A stretch of 64,000 bases of DNA from CAJXMH01 sp040220135 (GCA_040220135.1 JAVJTT010000025.1:124001-188000); one strand, 5' to 3'. Shown: positions 34,195-42,972, counted from the first letter of the stretch. Made by a program: numbers and translations. Notes: generated by a model not told the origin, from the letters alone.

Positions 34195-35880
34195 ATGCAA
34201 AACATAGATATTTGGAAGTTTTTAGCAGGCTTGGGTATTTTTTTAATGGGTCTTTTTTTTATAGAAGAATCCCTGAAAAATATGGCAGGCGGATCCTTTA
34301 AACGTTTTCTAAGAAAGCATACCAACAACCGGATTAAAGCCATTTTAAGCGGGACGGTAGTTACAGCAATTTTGCAAAGCAGTTCTGTTGTTTCTTTAAT
34401 TGTGTTGGCATTTGTAGGTGCTGGTGTTATGAACTTGAGCAATGCCTTAGGTGTAATTGTAGGCTCTAATTTAGGCACCACCTTTACCGGATGGATTGTA
34501 GCTACGCTCGGTTTTCAGTTAAATATTGAGAGCTTTTCCATGCCATTTATTGCCATTGGTGGCTTGTCTTTATTGTTTTTGAAAGACAAAAAGAAGCTTG
34601 TAGAATTAGGTCGTTTTGTCATGGGCTTTGGGCTGCTCTTTCTTGGGCTCAACTTTATGAAAATAAGTGTAGAGCAGTTTGCTGATAATTTCAACTTAGA
34701 TAGGTATGTTCAATATGGGCCTTACCTTCTCTTAATTGTAGGATTCGTTCTAACTGCCATTATTCAGTCAAGCTCTGCTGCCATGGTTATTACCTTGAGT
34801 GCTTTACATGGTGGGTTAATCAATTTAGAGGGAGCAGCAGGCATTGTAATTGGCAGCGATTTGGGTACTACCATTACTGTGGTTTTGGGTAGTTTAAACG
34901 GAACTGCGGCTAAAAAAAGGGTAGCCCTAAGTCATGTTGGTTTTAACACCCTTACCGCGCTTATCGCCCTTATTTTTCTTTATCCGCTTTTGAATCTTAT
35001 CAGCAATACGTTCTCTATACAAGATGAATTAATGGCATTGGTTGCCTTTCACAGTATTTTTAATGTAATTGGAATAATTGTATGCTTCCCCTTTTTAGGA
35101 CTTTTTGCACGCTTCTTAGAAAATCGTTTTCAATCGCAAAATAGCAGACCGAGCCTTTACATTAGCAAAGTATCTACTGAAGTTCCTGAAGCTGCTATTG
35201 CTGCATTAAAAAATGAACTACTACACCTAACTGAGCTTTTGTTTTTACTGCATCTAAAGGTACTTCAGTTGAAGACAGAGTTATTTAATTTTAAAAGGAA
35301 TAGCAAAGAACAAGAAAGCTTATTGTATGATAAATCTTACGATTACCTAAAAATTTACGAAGCCATAAAGCTTTTAGAGAGCGAATTAGTCCCTTATTAC
35401 CTCAAAATTCAAAATGAGAAATTAGAGGCGGAAGAATCTAATGCCCTAAATCAATTAATTCGAGCAATCCGATACGCTATGGAATCTGCAAAGGGGATTA
35501 AAGATATAGCCCATAATATTGAAGGTTTTGAACGATCTGCAAATGACAATAAAATTGCATTGTATGAATTATTAAAAGGTCGTTTGATTGAGTTTTACCT
35601 CAATCTATATCATATTCTAAATCAAGAAGTAGCTCTAACAGAATTTGAGTTTTTGGCAGATGCTGCCAAAGAGAATCAACAAATTTTTGATCATTTTTTG
35701 ACGGAGGCTTACCAACAAATTAATCAGCAGAATTTAAGTGAAATGGAAATTCCGACTATTTTAAATGTGAACCGAGAAATATACAACGCCAATTTAGCTC
35801 TAATATTTACCTTGAAAGATCTCTTGCTTTCGGCGGAGAGTGCTAATAGTTTTACTTTAATTCCTCATGGGAATGATTAG
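34195..35880 (+). CDS. Na/Pi cotransporter family protein with PhoU-like tail
   Basis: 561 residues: two inverted NptA repeats with the QSSS signatures (ILQSSSVVSLIVLAFVGAG and IIQSSSAAMVITLSALHGG), each followed by GxxLGTT (VGSNLGTTFTGW, IGSDLGTTITVV), about eight membrane helices to residue 310, then a helical PhoU-like cytosolic tail. Sodium-driven phosphate uptake in the inner membrane is the likely role. The next gene, a Usp, follows after 68 bases. Confidence 0.92.
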   Translation: MQNIDIWKFLAGLGIFLMGLFFIEESLKNMAGGSFKRFLRKHTNNRIKAILSGTVVTAILQSSSVVSLIVLAFVGAGVMNLSNALGVIVGSNLGTTFTGWIVATLGFQLNIESFSMPFIAIGGLSLLFLKDKKKLVELGRFVMGFGLLFLGLNFMKISVEQFADNFNLDRYVQYGPYLLLIVGFVLTAIIQSSSAAMVITLSALHGGLINLEGAAGIVIGSDLGTTITVVLGSLNGTAAKKRVALSHVGFNTLTALIALIFLYPLLNLISNTFSIQDELMALVAFHSIFNVIGIIVCFPFLGLFARFLENRFQSQNSRPSLYISKVSTEVPEAAIAALKNELLHLTELLFLLHLKVLQLKTELFNFKRNSKEQESLLYDKSYDYLKIYEAIKLLESELVPYYLKIQNEKLEAEESNALNQLIRAIRYAMESAKGIKDIAHNIEGFERSANDNKIALYELLKGRLIEFYLNLYHILNQEVALTEFEFLADAAKENQQIFDHFLTEAYQQINQQNLSEMEIPTILNVNREIYNANLALIFTLKDLLLSAESANSFTLIPHGND

Positions 35881-35948
35881 ATTTTTTCATATTTGAACAA
35901 TTTTGATTTATTTGTTATTTATTAACCATGACTTCTCTCACATTTTAA

Positions 35949-36770
35949 ATGAATAAAATCTTACTCTGCACCGATTGTTCGGAAAATGCTAAACAAGCAA
36001 CCGATCAATGCCTATTTCTTTTTAAAGATCAACCCACAACTTATCTGTTGCTCTATACTTATTCTATAGAAGATAAGAACGTTAAAGATCTTGTTGCGTA
36101 TAATGATGGTCTAAAAAAACATGTTAATCAATGTTTAGAGGCTGAAGTTGAACGTATCAAAAAGCTGCCTTATGCTCAAAATATTTCAATTGTCACCCGA
36201 TCTGTATTTGGTAAAACGGAAAATGTGATTAAACGATTTATTGCAAAAAGTGAGGTAGACTTGATTGCTATTGGCAATCAAGGAAACAATTACTCTACCA
36301 CTCGGTTATTCGGTTCTACGGCAGAAAGATTATTGTACGACATAGAACGCCCCAAGCTAATTGTTCCTAAACAACTGAGAACACCATCCTCTGCTAAGGA
36401 GGTCTTAGTAGTTCAAGAAAATGAACTACATAACATGGAATGGTGGTCAACAGTTACGGCCATTTCTAAGCTCGACAATTTGAGTTTTAAATTGGTCGTA
36501 CTTCCCAACGCAAAAGGAAATAAAGCCGAAATCTCTATTCCTTCTTCTATTCATAAATACCTTACTTCTTTAACTGATTTTTCTACATCTACCACTTCTG
36601 AGCTAAAGGAGCAAATTCAGAAGGTCATTCAGGCAGAAAAGCCAAGCTTATTACACCTGAACATTAAAGACCTGTATTTAGCAGAGCAACTGCTGAAAGA
36701 AAGTCAACCCATTAATTCTGTTTTCAATAAAGTTCCATTTTTTGTGCAGCCGTTTCGTAATATGCGATAA
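35949..36770 (+). CDS. Universal stress protein, two UspA-like domains
   Basis: 273 residues. Domain 1 (NKILLCTDCSENAKQATDQCL) has the nucleotide motif G-2x-G-9x-G-S (GNQGNNYSTTRLFGS). Domain 2 (AKEVLVVQENELHNMEWWSTV...LLHLNIKDLYL) is diverged and lacks it. More divergent than the other three island Usps. Probably expressed with the symporter gene. Confidence 0.88.
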   Translation: MNKILLCTDCSENAKQATDQCLFLFKDQPTTYLLLYTYSIEDKNVKDLVAYNDGLKKHVNQCLEAEVERIKKLPYAQNISIVTRSVFGKTENVIKRFIAKSEVDLIAIGNQGNNYSTTRLFGSTAERLLYDIERPKLIVPKQLRTPSSAKEVLVVQENELHNMEWWSTVTAISKLDNLSFKLVVLPNAKGNKAEISIPSSIHKYLTSLTDFSTSTTSELKEQIQKVIQAEKPSLLHLNIKDLYLAEQLLKESQPINSVFNKVPFFVQPFRNMR

Positions 36771-36897
36771 TTAAATATGCAATCAGATTCACTTATTGCT
36801 TTATTAGGAATTGTAACAGTAGACACAGATTATTACAGAAAAGTTAGAAGAACTCTATCAGTCAATGCAAACCTACCTTATAAAGTCAGTTTATTAT

Positions 36898-36911
36898 CTG
36901 ATAAAAATCAG
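36898..36911 (+). promoter_or_regulatory. Crp/Fnr-type box CTGATAAAAATCAG
   Basis: Perfect CTGA-N6-TCAG. TTTG ends at 36963, 52 bases beyond the box, and the Hsp20 ATG is at 37000. It falls inside a 48-codon frame (36777-36923) that I reject. Confidence 0.7.
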
Positions 36912-36999
36912 ACTGCTAGTTGATTAGCATCATTTTCAAACCGATTCTTCAAGCTCAAATTTGTTATGTAAATATTTTTAATCATTTAAAACAAAAACC

Positions 37000-37440
37000 A
37001 TGAGCTTATTAGTAAAAAGAAACGGCAACAACTTTATTAGACCATTTCCATCTGTATTTTCAGATTTTTTTGACGATGATAATCTCTTTGAAAGAAATTA
37101 TCTAAAGCCTGCATTACCTGCTGTAAATGTAAAGGAGAACAAAAATAACTTTGAAATTGAGTTGGCTGCTCCAGGCATGAAAAAAGATGACTTTAAAGTA
37201 GATGTGGATAACGGAGTTTTGTCTATCTCTTCCGAGAAGGAAGAAAGCAGTGAAGAAACGGAAGAAAACTACACTCGAAAAGAGTTTAGTTACTCCTCCT
37301 TCAAAAGAGCATTTACCCTGCCTGATAACGTAGACAACGAAAACATTAAGGCAAAGTATAGCGATGGTGTTTTAGGCATAACCTTGAAAAAGAAAAAGGA
37401 AGCAGCAGTGCAAGCACCTAAAACCATCAGTATTCAGTAA
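37000..37440 (+). CDS. Small heat-shock protein, Hsp20 family
   Basis: 146 residues: a disordered N-terminus, then an alpha-crystallin domain over about 40-135 (PALPAVNVKENKNNFEIELAAPGMKKDDFKVDVDNGVLSISSEK...SFKRAFTLPDNVD...KYSDGVLGITLKKKK) and a short tail KTISIQ with the I-x-I motif that bridges oligomers. ATP-independent holdase in the cytosol. Downstream of a Crp/Fnr-type box, ending in a strong terminator. Confidence 0.96.
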   Translation: MSLLVKRNGNNFIRPFPSVFSDFFDDDNLFERNYLKPALPAVNVKENKNNFEIELAAPGMKKDDFKVDVDNGVLSISSEKEESSEETEENYTRKEFSYSSFKRAFTLPDNVDNENIKAKYSDGVLGITLKKKKEAAVQAPKTISIQ

Positions 37441-37471
37441 TACCTTTAACCAATTGGATCTTCAAGAAGAA

Positions 37472-37509
37472 AGAAGCAATCTACTAAAAGTGAGATTGCT
37501 TCTTTTTTT
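37472..37509 (+). terminator. Intrinsic terminator of the Hsp20 gene
   Basis: AGAAGCAATCT pairs perfectly with AGATTGCTTCT across a 10-base loop and is followed by a seven-T run. Confidence 0.9.
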
Positions 37510-37569
37510 AAAGCCTATTCCTGATTAAATAATTCGGGTTTAAATAAATTATATCTAAAATCAAGCAGC

Positions 37570-37869
37570 ATGTCAAAATTTAACGCTCTAATCAATAGTG
37601 AAACGCCTGTTTTGGTAGATTTCTTTGCAGAATGGTGTGGTCCATGCAAAACCATGTCGCCCATTTTAAAACAAGCAGCAGGAATGCTCAAAAACAAGGT
37701 AAAAATTATTAAGGTGGACATTGACAAAAATCCCGCGGTTGCCCGAAAATATAATGTTCGAGGGGTACCCAATTTTATTCTATTTCATAAAGGCGAAATT
37801 AAATGGCAGCAATCAGGAGTTATGTCGGCGCAGCAAATGGTTAATCTCATTCAGCAGAAAATAGCTTAA
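37570..37869 (+). CDS. Thioredoxin
   Basis: 99 residues with the redox site WCGPC (FFAEWCGPCKTMSPIL), cis-Pro segment VRGVPNFILFHKGE and the standard fold from PVLVDFFAEW. Cytosolic disulfide reductase. It lies between the Hsp20 terminator and a box for the next operon, with no clear box of its own upstream. Confidence 0.95.
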   Translation: MSKFNALINSETPVLVDFFAEWCGPCKTMSPILKQAAGMLKNKVKIIKVDIDKNPAVARKYNVRGVPNFILFHKGEIKWQQSGVMSAQQMVNLIQQKIA

Positions 37870-37883
37870 TCTATTCTCTCTAC

Positions 37884-37897
37884 CTGACAATTATCAG
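37884..37897 (+). promoter_or_regulatory. Crp/Fnr-type box CTGACAATTATCAG
   Basis: Perfect CTGA-N6-TCAG. CAACTTTG ends at 37949, 52 bases beyond the box; the first ATG of the chaperone operon is at 37980. Confidence 0.7.
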
Positions 37898-37979
37898 TCT
37901 TTCAACTGATGGTTTTCATTTTTTCTCCCTTGATTCCGTAGCAACTTTGAAAGGTAATTAAACTCTAAAAATAAGTAAG

Positions 37980-38435
37980 ATGGAATTTCGATTAAGACCC
38001 ACCAACAATTTTGTAAATGAAGCCGATTGGCAAGAATTGCACACCTTATCTCTTCATTGGAAATCTGACATGGCTTTTTACTCCGATGAACTTCGTTTTC
38101 TGAGAAAACTGATTGACAAATACTTTGTGTGGTTAATGAAAGCGGAGAGCATTAAGGCAACTCAAGATTTACTGAATCGCCTTACAAAAACGCAGTCTAG
38201 GGCCGAGGATATTGTTTCCACTATTGACAAACATGTAAAGCACATTGCAAAAGAAATAAAGTACCCTTTGGTACATAACGATAAAGCCTTCAGAGATGAA
38301 CACGCTGAATTGGAAGAGCTAATTGCTGCCTTTGTTAAGGATTTTAGAGTGCTGAAGAAAAAAGTGTTTGATTTGACTGAAGACGTTTTAGTGGAAGAAA
38401 AAATCAAGCATTTAGCTGCTCGTTATGAAGATTGA
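37980..38435 (+). CDS. Hypothetical helical protein leading the cbpA operon
   Basis: 151 residues, mostly helical: ADWQELHTLSLHWKSDMAFYSDELRFLRKLIDKYFVWLM...HVKHIAKEIKYPLVHNDKAFRDEHAELEELI. Several His and acidic residues are spaced as in a four-helix bundle, but no known metal motif is clear. It overlaps the next small gene by 11 bases. Position directly behind a Crp/Fnr-type box and ahead of CbpA/CbpM suggests a stress role. Confidence 0.8.
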   Translation: MEFRLRPTNNFVNEADWQELHTLSLHWKSDMAFYSDELRFLRKLIDKYFVWLMKAESIKATQDLLNRLTKTQSRAEDIVSTIDKHVKHIAKEIKYPLVHNDKAFRDEHAELEELIAAFVKDFRVLKKKVFDLTEDVLVEEKIKHLAARYED

Positions 38436-38628
38436 AAATTTAGAAACGGCTAATTCTTATCGTATTTACTTTCATAGACTTTACAATGACCGATATGAAA
38501 AGTCGATTCAAAAGGTTGAAAGAAATAAAGACCATTTAGCCGTGTTTCTTGAAAACCAAGAGGAAAGAATCCTTTTTAGAAAAGAGCAAATTAACGGTTG
38601 GGGTGATTTTTCAAACTTATTGAAGTAA
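38425..38628 (+). CDS. 67-residue hypothetical protein
   Basis: MKIENLETANSYRIYFHRLY...ERNKDHLAVFLENQEERILFRKEQINGWGDF. Small, charged, with a beta-like core; no recognised domain. It overlaps the upstream gene and ends 5 bases before cbpA, so it is part of the chaperone operon. Confidence 0.75.
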   Translation: MKIENLETANSYRIYFHRLYNDRYEKSIQKVERNKDHLAVFLENQEERILFRKEQINGWGDFSNLLK

Positions 38629-38633
38629 GTAGA

Positions 38634-39539
38634 ATGGAATACAAAGATTATTATAAAACATTAGGAGTACCAAAAACCGCAACTGCAGCTGAAATAAAAA
38701 AGGCATTTCGAAAGTTGGCAGTAAAATACCACCCAGACAAAAACCAAGGAGACAAAGCAGCTGAAGAAAAATTTAAGGAAGCCAACGAAGCGAATGAAAT
38801 TTTAAGCGATCCTGAAAAGCGGAAACAATACGACGAATTAGGAGCTAATTGGAAGAACCGTCAACAATCAGCTAATTCAGCTCAATCTCAGCAAGGATAC
38901 GGTTATCAGGGAGACCCTTCTCAGTTTTATGGAAGTGAAGGGGATTTTTCAGACTTTTTTGAACACATTTTCAATCAAAGCAGACAAGGTGGAGGAAGAC
39001 GGACTGCCTATAAAGGGCAGGACTTACAAGGAGAAATGGTCTTAACCTTTGAGGAAGCTTATTTCGGAACCTCAAGGATTATTCAATTGGATAATCAAAA
39101 AATTAGAATTAAAACCAAAGCGGGTAGCAAGGATCAACAAGTTTTAAAAATTCCGGGTAAAGGTTTAGCGGGAATGAATAAGGGTACAAAAGGAGACTTG
39201 TATGTAAAGCTAACCGTATTGCCCGATCATCGTTATCAACGAAAAGGAGATGATTTAGTAATGCCATTGAACGTTGATTTATACACCGCTATTCTTGGTG
39301 GTAAGCTTACCGTTGCTACCATGAAAGGAAATATTAAGCTAACTATTCCCGCAGGTACACAGCCTGATAATCTACTTCGTGTAAAGGGAAAAGGAATGCC
39401 CGTTTACAATAAAAAGGGGAACTATGGAGACTTATTGGTAAAAGTAAAGGTGCAAATACCAAAGCAATTATCTGTTGAAGAAAAAGAGCTTTTAAAGAAG
39501 CTACAACAATTAAAAACAAAAGAAACAACAACCGCTTAA
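38634..39539 (+). CDS. cbpA: Curved-DNA-binding/DnaJ-like co-chaperone CbpA
   Basis: 301 residues: J domain (MEYKDYYKTLGVPKTATAAEIKKAFRKLAVKYHPDKNQGD) with HPD, a Gly/Gln-rich linker, no zinc-finger Cys cluster, and two C-terminal substrate domains (LTFEEAYFGTSRIIQL, YQRKGDDLVMPLNVDLYTAILGGKLTV). Class B Hsp40 that stimulates DnaK and binds DNA in E. coli. The modulator gene cbpM follows by 10 bases. Confidence 0.94.
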   Translation: MEYKDYYKTLGVPKTATAAEIKKAFRKLAVKYHPDKNQGDKAAEEKFKEANEANEILSDPEKRKQYDELGANWKNRQQSANSAQSQQGYGYQGDPSQFYGSEGDFSDFFEHIFNQSRQGGGRRTAYKGQDLQGEMVLTFEEAYFGTSRIIQLDNQKIRIKTKAGSKDQQVLKIPGKGLAGMNKGTKGDLYVKLTVLPDHRYQRKGDDLVMPLNVDLYTAILGGKLTVATMKGNIKLTIPAGTQPDNLLRVKGKGMPVYNKKGNYGDLLVKVKVQIPKQLSVEEKELLKKLQQLKTKETTTA

Positions 39540-39549
39540 ATCTAATACG

Positions 39550-39915
39550 ATGACAACTACTTTGGTAACATTTTGGGAATTAGAAGAAAGTCAGTTTTTA
39601 GCACGACTTCGCAAAGTCATTGAAGAATCGCAACTATTGTATACTGCCTCTCAATTAAAACAGCTTTTAGAAATTGAAAATGACGATGAAGTAAATTGGG
39701 CAATTCAGAAAGCAATCCAAGTTTTACAAAGGTTAAAGATGGATAGTAGGCTACATTTTAAACAGGTCTATTGTGCACAAGATGAAGTCATTCGTATTGA
39801 TTGGCGACTCTCTTCTTTTGCCTACTTATTGGTAATACTGAATTGTGATTCAGAGCATCCCATAGTTGCTAAAACTCAAGTGGAATTAATTCGCACTAAA
39901 ATTGAGTTATATTAA
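39550..39915 (+). CDS. cbpM: Chaperone modulator CbpM-like protein
   Basis: 121 residues: WELEESQFLARLRKVIEESQLLYTASQLKQLLEIENDDEVNWAIQKAIQVLQRL fits the short CbpM fold, which binds the J domain of CbpA and restrains it. The C-terminal part is longer than in E. coli. The call rests on both the pattern and the position after cbpA. Confidence 0.7.
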   Translation: MTTTLVTFWELEESQFLARLRKVIEESQLLYTASQLKQLLEIENDDEVNWAIQKAIQVLQRLKMDSRLHFKQVYCAQDEVIRIDWRLSSFAYLLVILNCDSEHPIVAKTQVELIRTKIELY

Positions 39916-39938
39916 ATATAAAATGATCAGTTTTCTAC

Positions 39939-39952
39939 CTGACCAAAGTCAT
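39939..39952 (+). promoter_or_regulatory. Crp/Fnr-type box CTGACCAAAGTCAT (duplicated promoter)
   Basis: Lies within a stretch (39925-39985) almost identical to that at 41232-41293. TAACTTTG ends at 39982, 30 bases beyond the box, a class II-like distance. Confidence 0.6.
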
Positions 39953-40003
39953 TCTATTTCAATAGGTCGCTTTCTAACTTTGATTGAAACAAATGTTAAG
40001 GAT

Positions 40004-40091
40004 ATGAATAAAAATTACTTCTCAACAAGCAAAAGAAATTGAAAAAGAGCGCAGAAGGCAAAATGAACTCTTTATTAATAATATAAAATAA
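40004..40091 (+). pseudogene. Fused remnant: start of the DUF5661-type gene joined to the end of its neighbour
   Basis: ATG AAT AAA, then an A-run shifts the frame; one base later the frame reads ITSQQAKEIEKERRRQNELF and ends in INNIK. The promoter and start resemble the gene at 41311, while the KERRRQ-LFINNI end matches the end of the gene at 41591-41986. It looks like a duplicated operon with an internal deletion and a homopolymer frameshift. If the run is one base shorter, a 28-residue peptide would be made. Confidence 0.6.
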
Positions 40092-40125
40092 ATGATAATC
40101 AAATAAATACTAAAAATTGAAAACT

Positions 40126-40899
40126 ATGGGTCGAGTAGATAATAAAGTAGCCATTGTCACAGGAGGTGCTTCTGGCCTAGGAAAATCAAGTGCTTTTTTA
40201 ATGGCACGTGAAGGCGCTAAAATTATAATAACAGATTTGGATGAAGAAAACGGGGCCAAAGTAGTGCAATTGATCAAAGATGATGGTGGCGAAGCGATAT
40301 TCATTAAACATGATGTATCCAAAGAGGATCAATGGAAAAAAGTAATCGCAACTACGCTCAAAAAATTTGGAAAACTTCATATTGTAGCTAATGCTGCTGG
40401 TATTGGTGTTGGTGGAACAGTAGAGGAAGTTACACTTGCAGATTGGAAAAAGCTTTTAAATATCAATCTGGATGGGAGTTTTCTTGGAACTCAATATGGA
40501 ATTAAAGCTATGAAAGAGACAGGAGAGGGAGGATCAATTATTAATTTTTCTTCCATCGAAGGTCTAGTTGGCGATGCTAATTTACCTGCATATAACGCAA
40601 GCAAGGGTGGAGTAACTATATTTACCAAGTCCGCTGCACTTCATTGTGCAAAACAGGGGTATGGAATCCGTGTTAATTCCATTCACCCTGCCTATATATG
40701 GACACCAATGGTAGAGAACTTTCTTAAAGCTCAAGGTGATGTAAAAAAAGGAAAAAAAATGCTAGAAAGCTTGCATCCTATTGGACATTTAGGAGAACCT
40801 GATGACATCGGTTATGGAGTTTTATATCTAGCTTCAGATGAAGCTAAATTTATTACTGGTTCCGAATTGGTAATTGATGGAGGTTATACTGCACAATAA
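40126..40899 (+). CDS. Short-chain dehydrogenase/reductase
   Basis: 257 residues from MGRVDNKVAIVTGG (40126); a TTG three codons upstream is not needed. Cofactor motif TGGASGLGKS, acidic D37 region IIITDLDEE suggesting NAD preference, NAAG (ANAAGIGVGG), and catalytic Ser-Tyr-Lys in NFSSIEG and YNASKGG. The C-terminus SDEAKFITGSELVIDGGYTAQ is typical. Substrate unknown. No box of its own; the duplicated promoter at 39939 may drive it. Confidence 0.92.
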   Translation: MGRVDNKVAIVTGGASGLGKSSAFLMAREGAKIIITDLDEENGAKVVQLIKDDGGEAIFIKHDVSKEDQWKKVIATTLKKFGKLHIVANAAGIGVGGTVEEVTLADWKKLLNINLDGSFLGTQYGIKAMKETGEGGSIINFSSIEGLVGDANLPAYNASKGGVTIFTKSAALHCAKQGYGIRVNSIHPAYIWTPMVENFLKAQGDVKKGKKMLESLHPIGHLGEPDDIGYGVLYLASDEAKFITGSELVIDGGYTAQ

Positions 40900-41246
40900 A
40901 AACAGTATAAATTTTTTGAATGAAGTTACTAGAATAAGTCGTAAAATACTGCGGAAAAGTAATTGAATATCAGCTGCTTTTGCACTTAGAAACACATGTT
41001 ATTTTACAGAATATTCCAAAATAGTAGTAATGAGGAATTAAGGGTAAAAATCTAATTATACAAATTAAGTTTTTATTGCAGCATTCAATTAAAAATATTT
41101 TAAAAAAAACTGTCGCATTGGTATATGCCGAGCGATTATAAAACAATCAAACAAAAAACGAAGTATGCGACATTTTAAGAGGAAAGCTGTATTATTAATA
41201 AGTCTTGATCTAATTTGAATTGATCTAAAAAAGATCAGTTTTCTGT
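40900..41246. other. Non-coding gap with an 8-base inverted repeat
   Basis: Very AT-rich, no gene seen. TGTCGCAT at 41111-41118 and ATGCGACA at 41165-41172 are exact complements 46 bases apart and may be the ends of a decayed small element or a regulatory stem. Confidence 0.4.
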
Positions 41247-41260
41247 CTGACCAAATTCAT
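41247..41260 (+). promoter_or_regulatory. Crp/Fnr-type box CTGACCAAATTCAT
   Basis: One half-site is full CTGA, the other TCAT. TAACTTTG ends at 41290, 30 bases beyond the box, and the operon starts at 41311. Confidence 0.6.
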
Positions 41261-41310
41261 TCTATTTCATTAAGTCGCTTTCTAACTTTGATTGCAAAAA
41301 TGGCAAGGCT

Positions 41311-41607
41311 ATGAAAAAAATCACCAAAAAAAAAGCAACAGAGAATGGCAGTCTATTAGGCATTAATTGGCAAGAAGTAAACCTTAATGAATTTTCAGAT
41401 GGCATTAATGTTGAATTTGAACATGGCAGTAGGTATCCTGAAACCAATGTAACCAATGACGATTTAAAGCTTACAGGAAAAATAGCTTGGGCTCACTTAA
41501 AAGAATTTCCCGACTACTATACTCGCTTAGAAAAAATGGAAAAAGAAGCAGAAGCATATTGGCTTGGAAAAAGTCAAATTCAATCTAAAGATGGAAACCA
41601 TTTATAA
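41311..41607 (+). CDS. DUF5661 family protein
   Basis: 98 residues: GINWQEVNLNEFSDGINVEFEHGSRYPETNVTNDDLKLTGKIAWAHLKEFPDYYTRLEKMEKEAEAYW. The EHG...PETNVTNDD...TGKIAxAHLKEFPDYYTRL pattern is the DUF5661 signature. Cytosolic, function unknown. First gene of a five-gene operon behind a box; overlaps the next gene by 17 bases. Confidence 0.9.
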   Translation: MKKITKKKATENGSLLGINWQEVNLNEFSDGINVEFEHGSRYPETNVTNDDLKLTGKIAWAHLKEFPDYYTRLEKMEKEAEAYWLGKSQIQSKDGNHL

Positions 41608-41986
41608 AAAGCAATCCATGACTGAAAAAACAGAACTCATGAAAAAGATGAAGGCCGATACTACTTTGTGGATCTGTGATGTAGATTATTGGAATGATGA
41701 AGTAGATGACTGTCAGTTGCTGTTGGAAAAGAACTTAGCTCAAATAGACGAATTAGAAGAACGAAAGCGGTTAGAGCAGTTTCAGAATCAAATTATTTAC
41801 TACAGGGATGAATTATTGCCCGAACTTAAACACGATTTAGTTCAGCATCAGAAAGTATTGGAAAGTAATACTCCATTAGAAAAGTTAGTAAAATCTAATG
41901 AAGAACTAAATATGCGGCAAATGGCTATTCATGAGCAGATGAAAGAAAGAAGAAGACAATTGAATCTATTTATTAATAATATATAA
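41591..41986 (+). CDS. Hypothetical coiled-coil protein
   Basis: About 131 residues from METIYKKQSM (41591). Helical and charged (DDCQLLLEKNLAQIDELEERKRLEQFQNQIIYYRDELLPELKHDL...EQMKERRRQLNLFINNI). No known domain. Its C-terminal KERRRQ-LFINNI is repeated in the remnant at 40014. Co-transcribed with the DUF5661 gene. Confidence 0.75.
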   Translation: METIYKKQSMTEKTELMKKMKADTTLWICDVDYWNDEVDDCQLLLEKNLAQIDELEERKRLEQFQNQIIYYRDELLPELKHDLVQHQKVLESNTPLEKLVKSNEELNMRQMAIHEQMKERRRQLNLFINNI

Positions 41987-41997
41987 CACTAGAAATC

Positions 41998-42195
41998 ATG
42001 AAAAAAAATGTAGGAGGGTACGATATATTTATACGTTATTTTTTAGCTGCCATGGCATTTGGAATTGGTTACCATTATGGCTCTTGGTGGGGCTTGGTAG
42101 GTATTGTGCCACTACTGACAGCTTATTTTAATTTTTGTCCGTTATATCGAATATTTGGATGGTCTACGTGCAAAAGGAGAATTAAGGAAGAATAA
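41998..42195 (+). CDS. DUF2892 (YgaP-like) membrane protein
   Basis: 65 residues, two membrane helices (FIRYFLAAMAFGIGYHYG and LVGIVPLLTAYFNFCPLYRIFGWSTC) with the family signature TAYFNFCPLYRxFGxxTC. Inner-membrane protein often fused to or beside rhodanese domains. Eleven bases after the previous gene, 3 bases before the patatin gene. Confidence 0.93.
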   Translation: MKKNVGGYDIFIRYFLAAMAFGIGYHYGSWWGLVGIVPLLTAYFNFCPLYRIFGWSTCKRRIKEE

Positions 42196-42198
42196 AAG

Positions 42199-42972
42199 AT
42201 GGAAAAATATAAATTGGGCTTAACACTATCCGGTGGAGGAATGAGTTGTGCTGCCCAAATTGGAGTGCTCAAAGTATTTGAGGAAGAAGGTATTTCTCCC
42301 TCTATCATTTCAGGAGCAAGTGGAGGAGCCATTGTTGGTGCTTTATTGGCGAAAGGAATTCCCTGCGAAGAAATCTTGAAGATATTTAAAAAGGTAGACT
42401 TGTTTTCTTTTACCCATTTTATCCATAAAAAACCGGGCTTATTTGATATTGAAAGTTATCAAATTTTAGAGCAATACTTTCCTGAGGACTCCTTTGAATC
42501 ATTGAAAATCCCGCTGATTATTAATGCTACGCACCTTCAAAAAGGAACAACCGTTTATTTCTTCGAAGGAAAACTCATCAAGAAGATTTTTGCATCATCC
42601 GCTTTTCCCGCACTCTTTGCTCCGGTAAACATCAATAATAAACTGTTTGCCGATGGTGGAATTTTAGAGAATCTACCTACTTCTGCGATCAGAAAGAAGT
42701 GTCAGAAACTAATTGCCATTAACGTAAATGCTGTACCTGAAATTTCCGCTCCTTTTATAGATACTACCATGGAAGTTTTTAGCAGAGCCATACGGTTAAC
42801 ACTGAACCATCAAAAAACCTTCAAGCAGGAAGATTGTGATGTACTGATTACTCCAAATGCCGTTGCTGAGCATCCTCTTTTCTCTAAAAACTCAGTAGAT
42901 AAATTGTTTGAAATTGGTTATAAAGAAGGGAAGAAGCAAATCAACCAACTCAAAAAACTTTTATCTCCATGA
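42199..42972 (+). CDS. Patatin-like phospholipase
   Basis: 257 residues with oxyanion loop LSGGGMSCAAQIGVL, nucleophile GASGG (GxSxG) near residue 40, and the dyad Asp in FADGGILENLP. The usual DGG/DGA aspartate is present. Cytosolic lipid acyl hydrolase, likely acting on membrane phospholipids. Its stop overlaps the flavodoxin gene (ATGA). Confidence 0.92.
   Translation: MEKYKLGLTLSGGGMSCAAQIGVLKVFEEEGISPSIISGASGGAIVGALLAKGIPCEEILKIFKKVDLFSFTHFIHKKPGLFDIESYQILEQYFPEDSFESLKIPLIINATHLQKGTTVYFFEGKLIKKIFASSAFPALFAPVNINNKLFADGGILENLPTSAIRKKCQKLIAINVNAVPEISAPFIDTTMEVFSRAIRLTLNHQKTFKQEDCDVLITPNAVAEHPLFSKNSVDKLFEIGYKEGKKQINQLKKLLSP

Noticed and set aside
35929..35940. TGACTTCTCTCA upstream of usp at 35949
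   Set aside because: Half-sites lack the outer C/G, and it is only 9 bases before the start codon, too close for an activator site.
36777..36923. 48-codon + strand frame upstream of Hsp20
   Set aside because: It covers the Crp/Fnr-type box and resembles no family; the control-region reading explains the sequence better.
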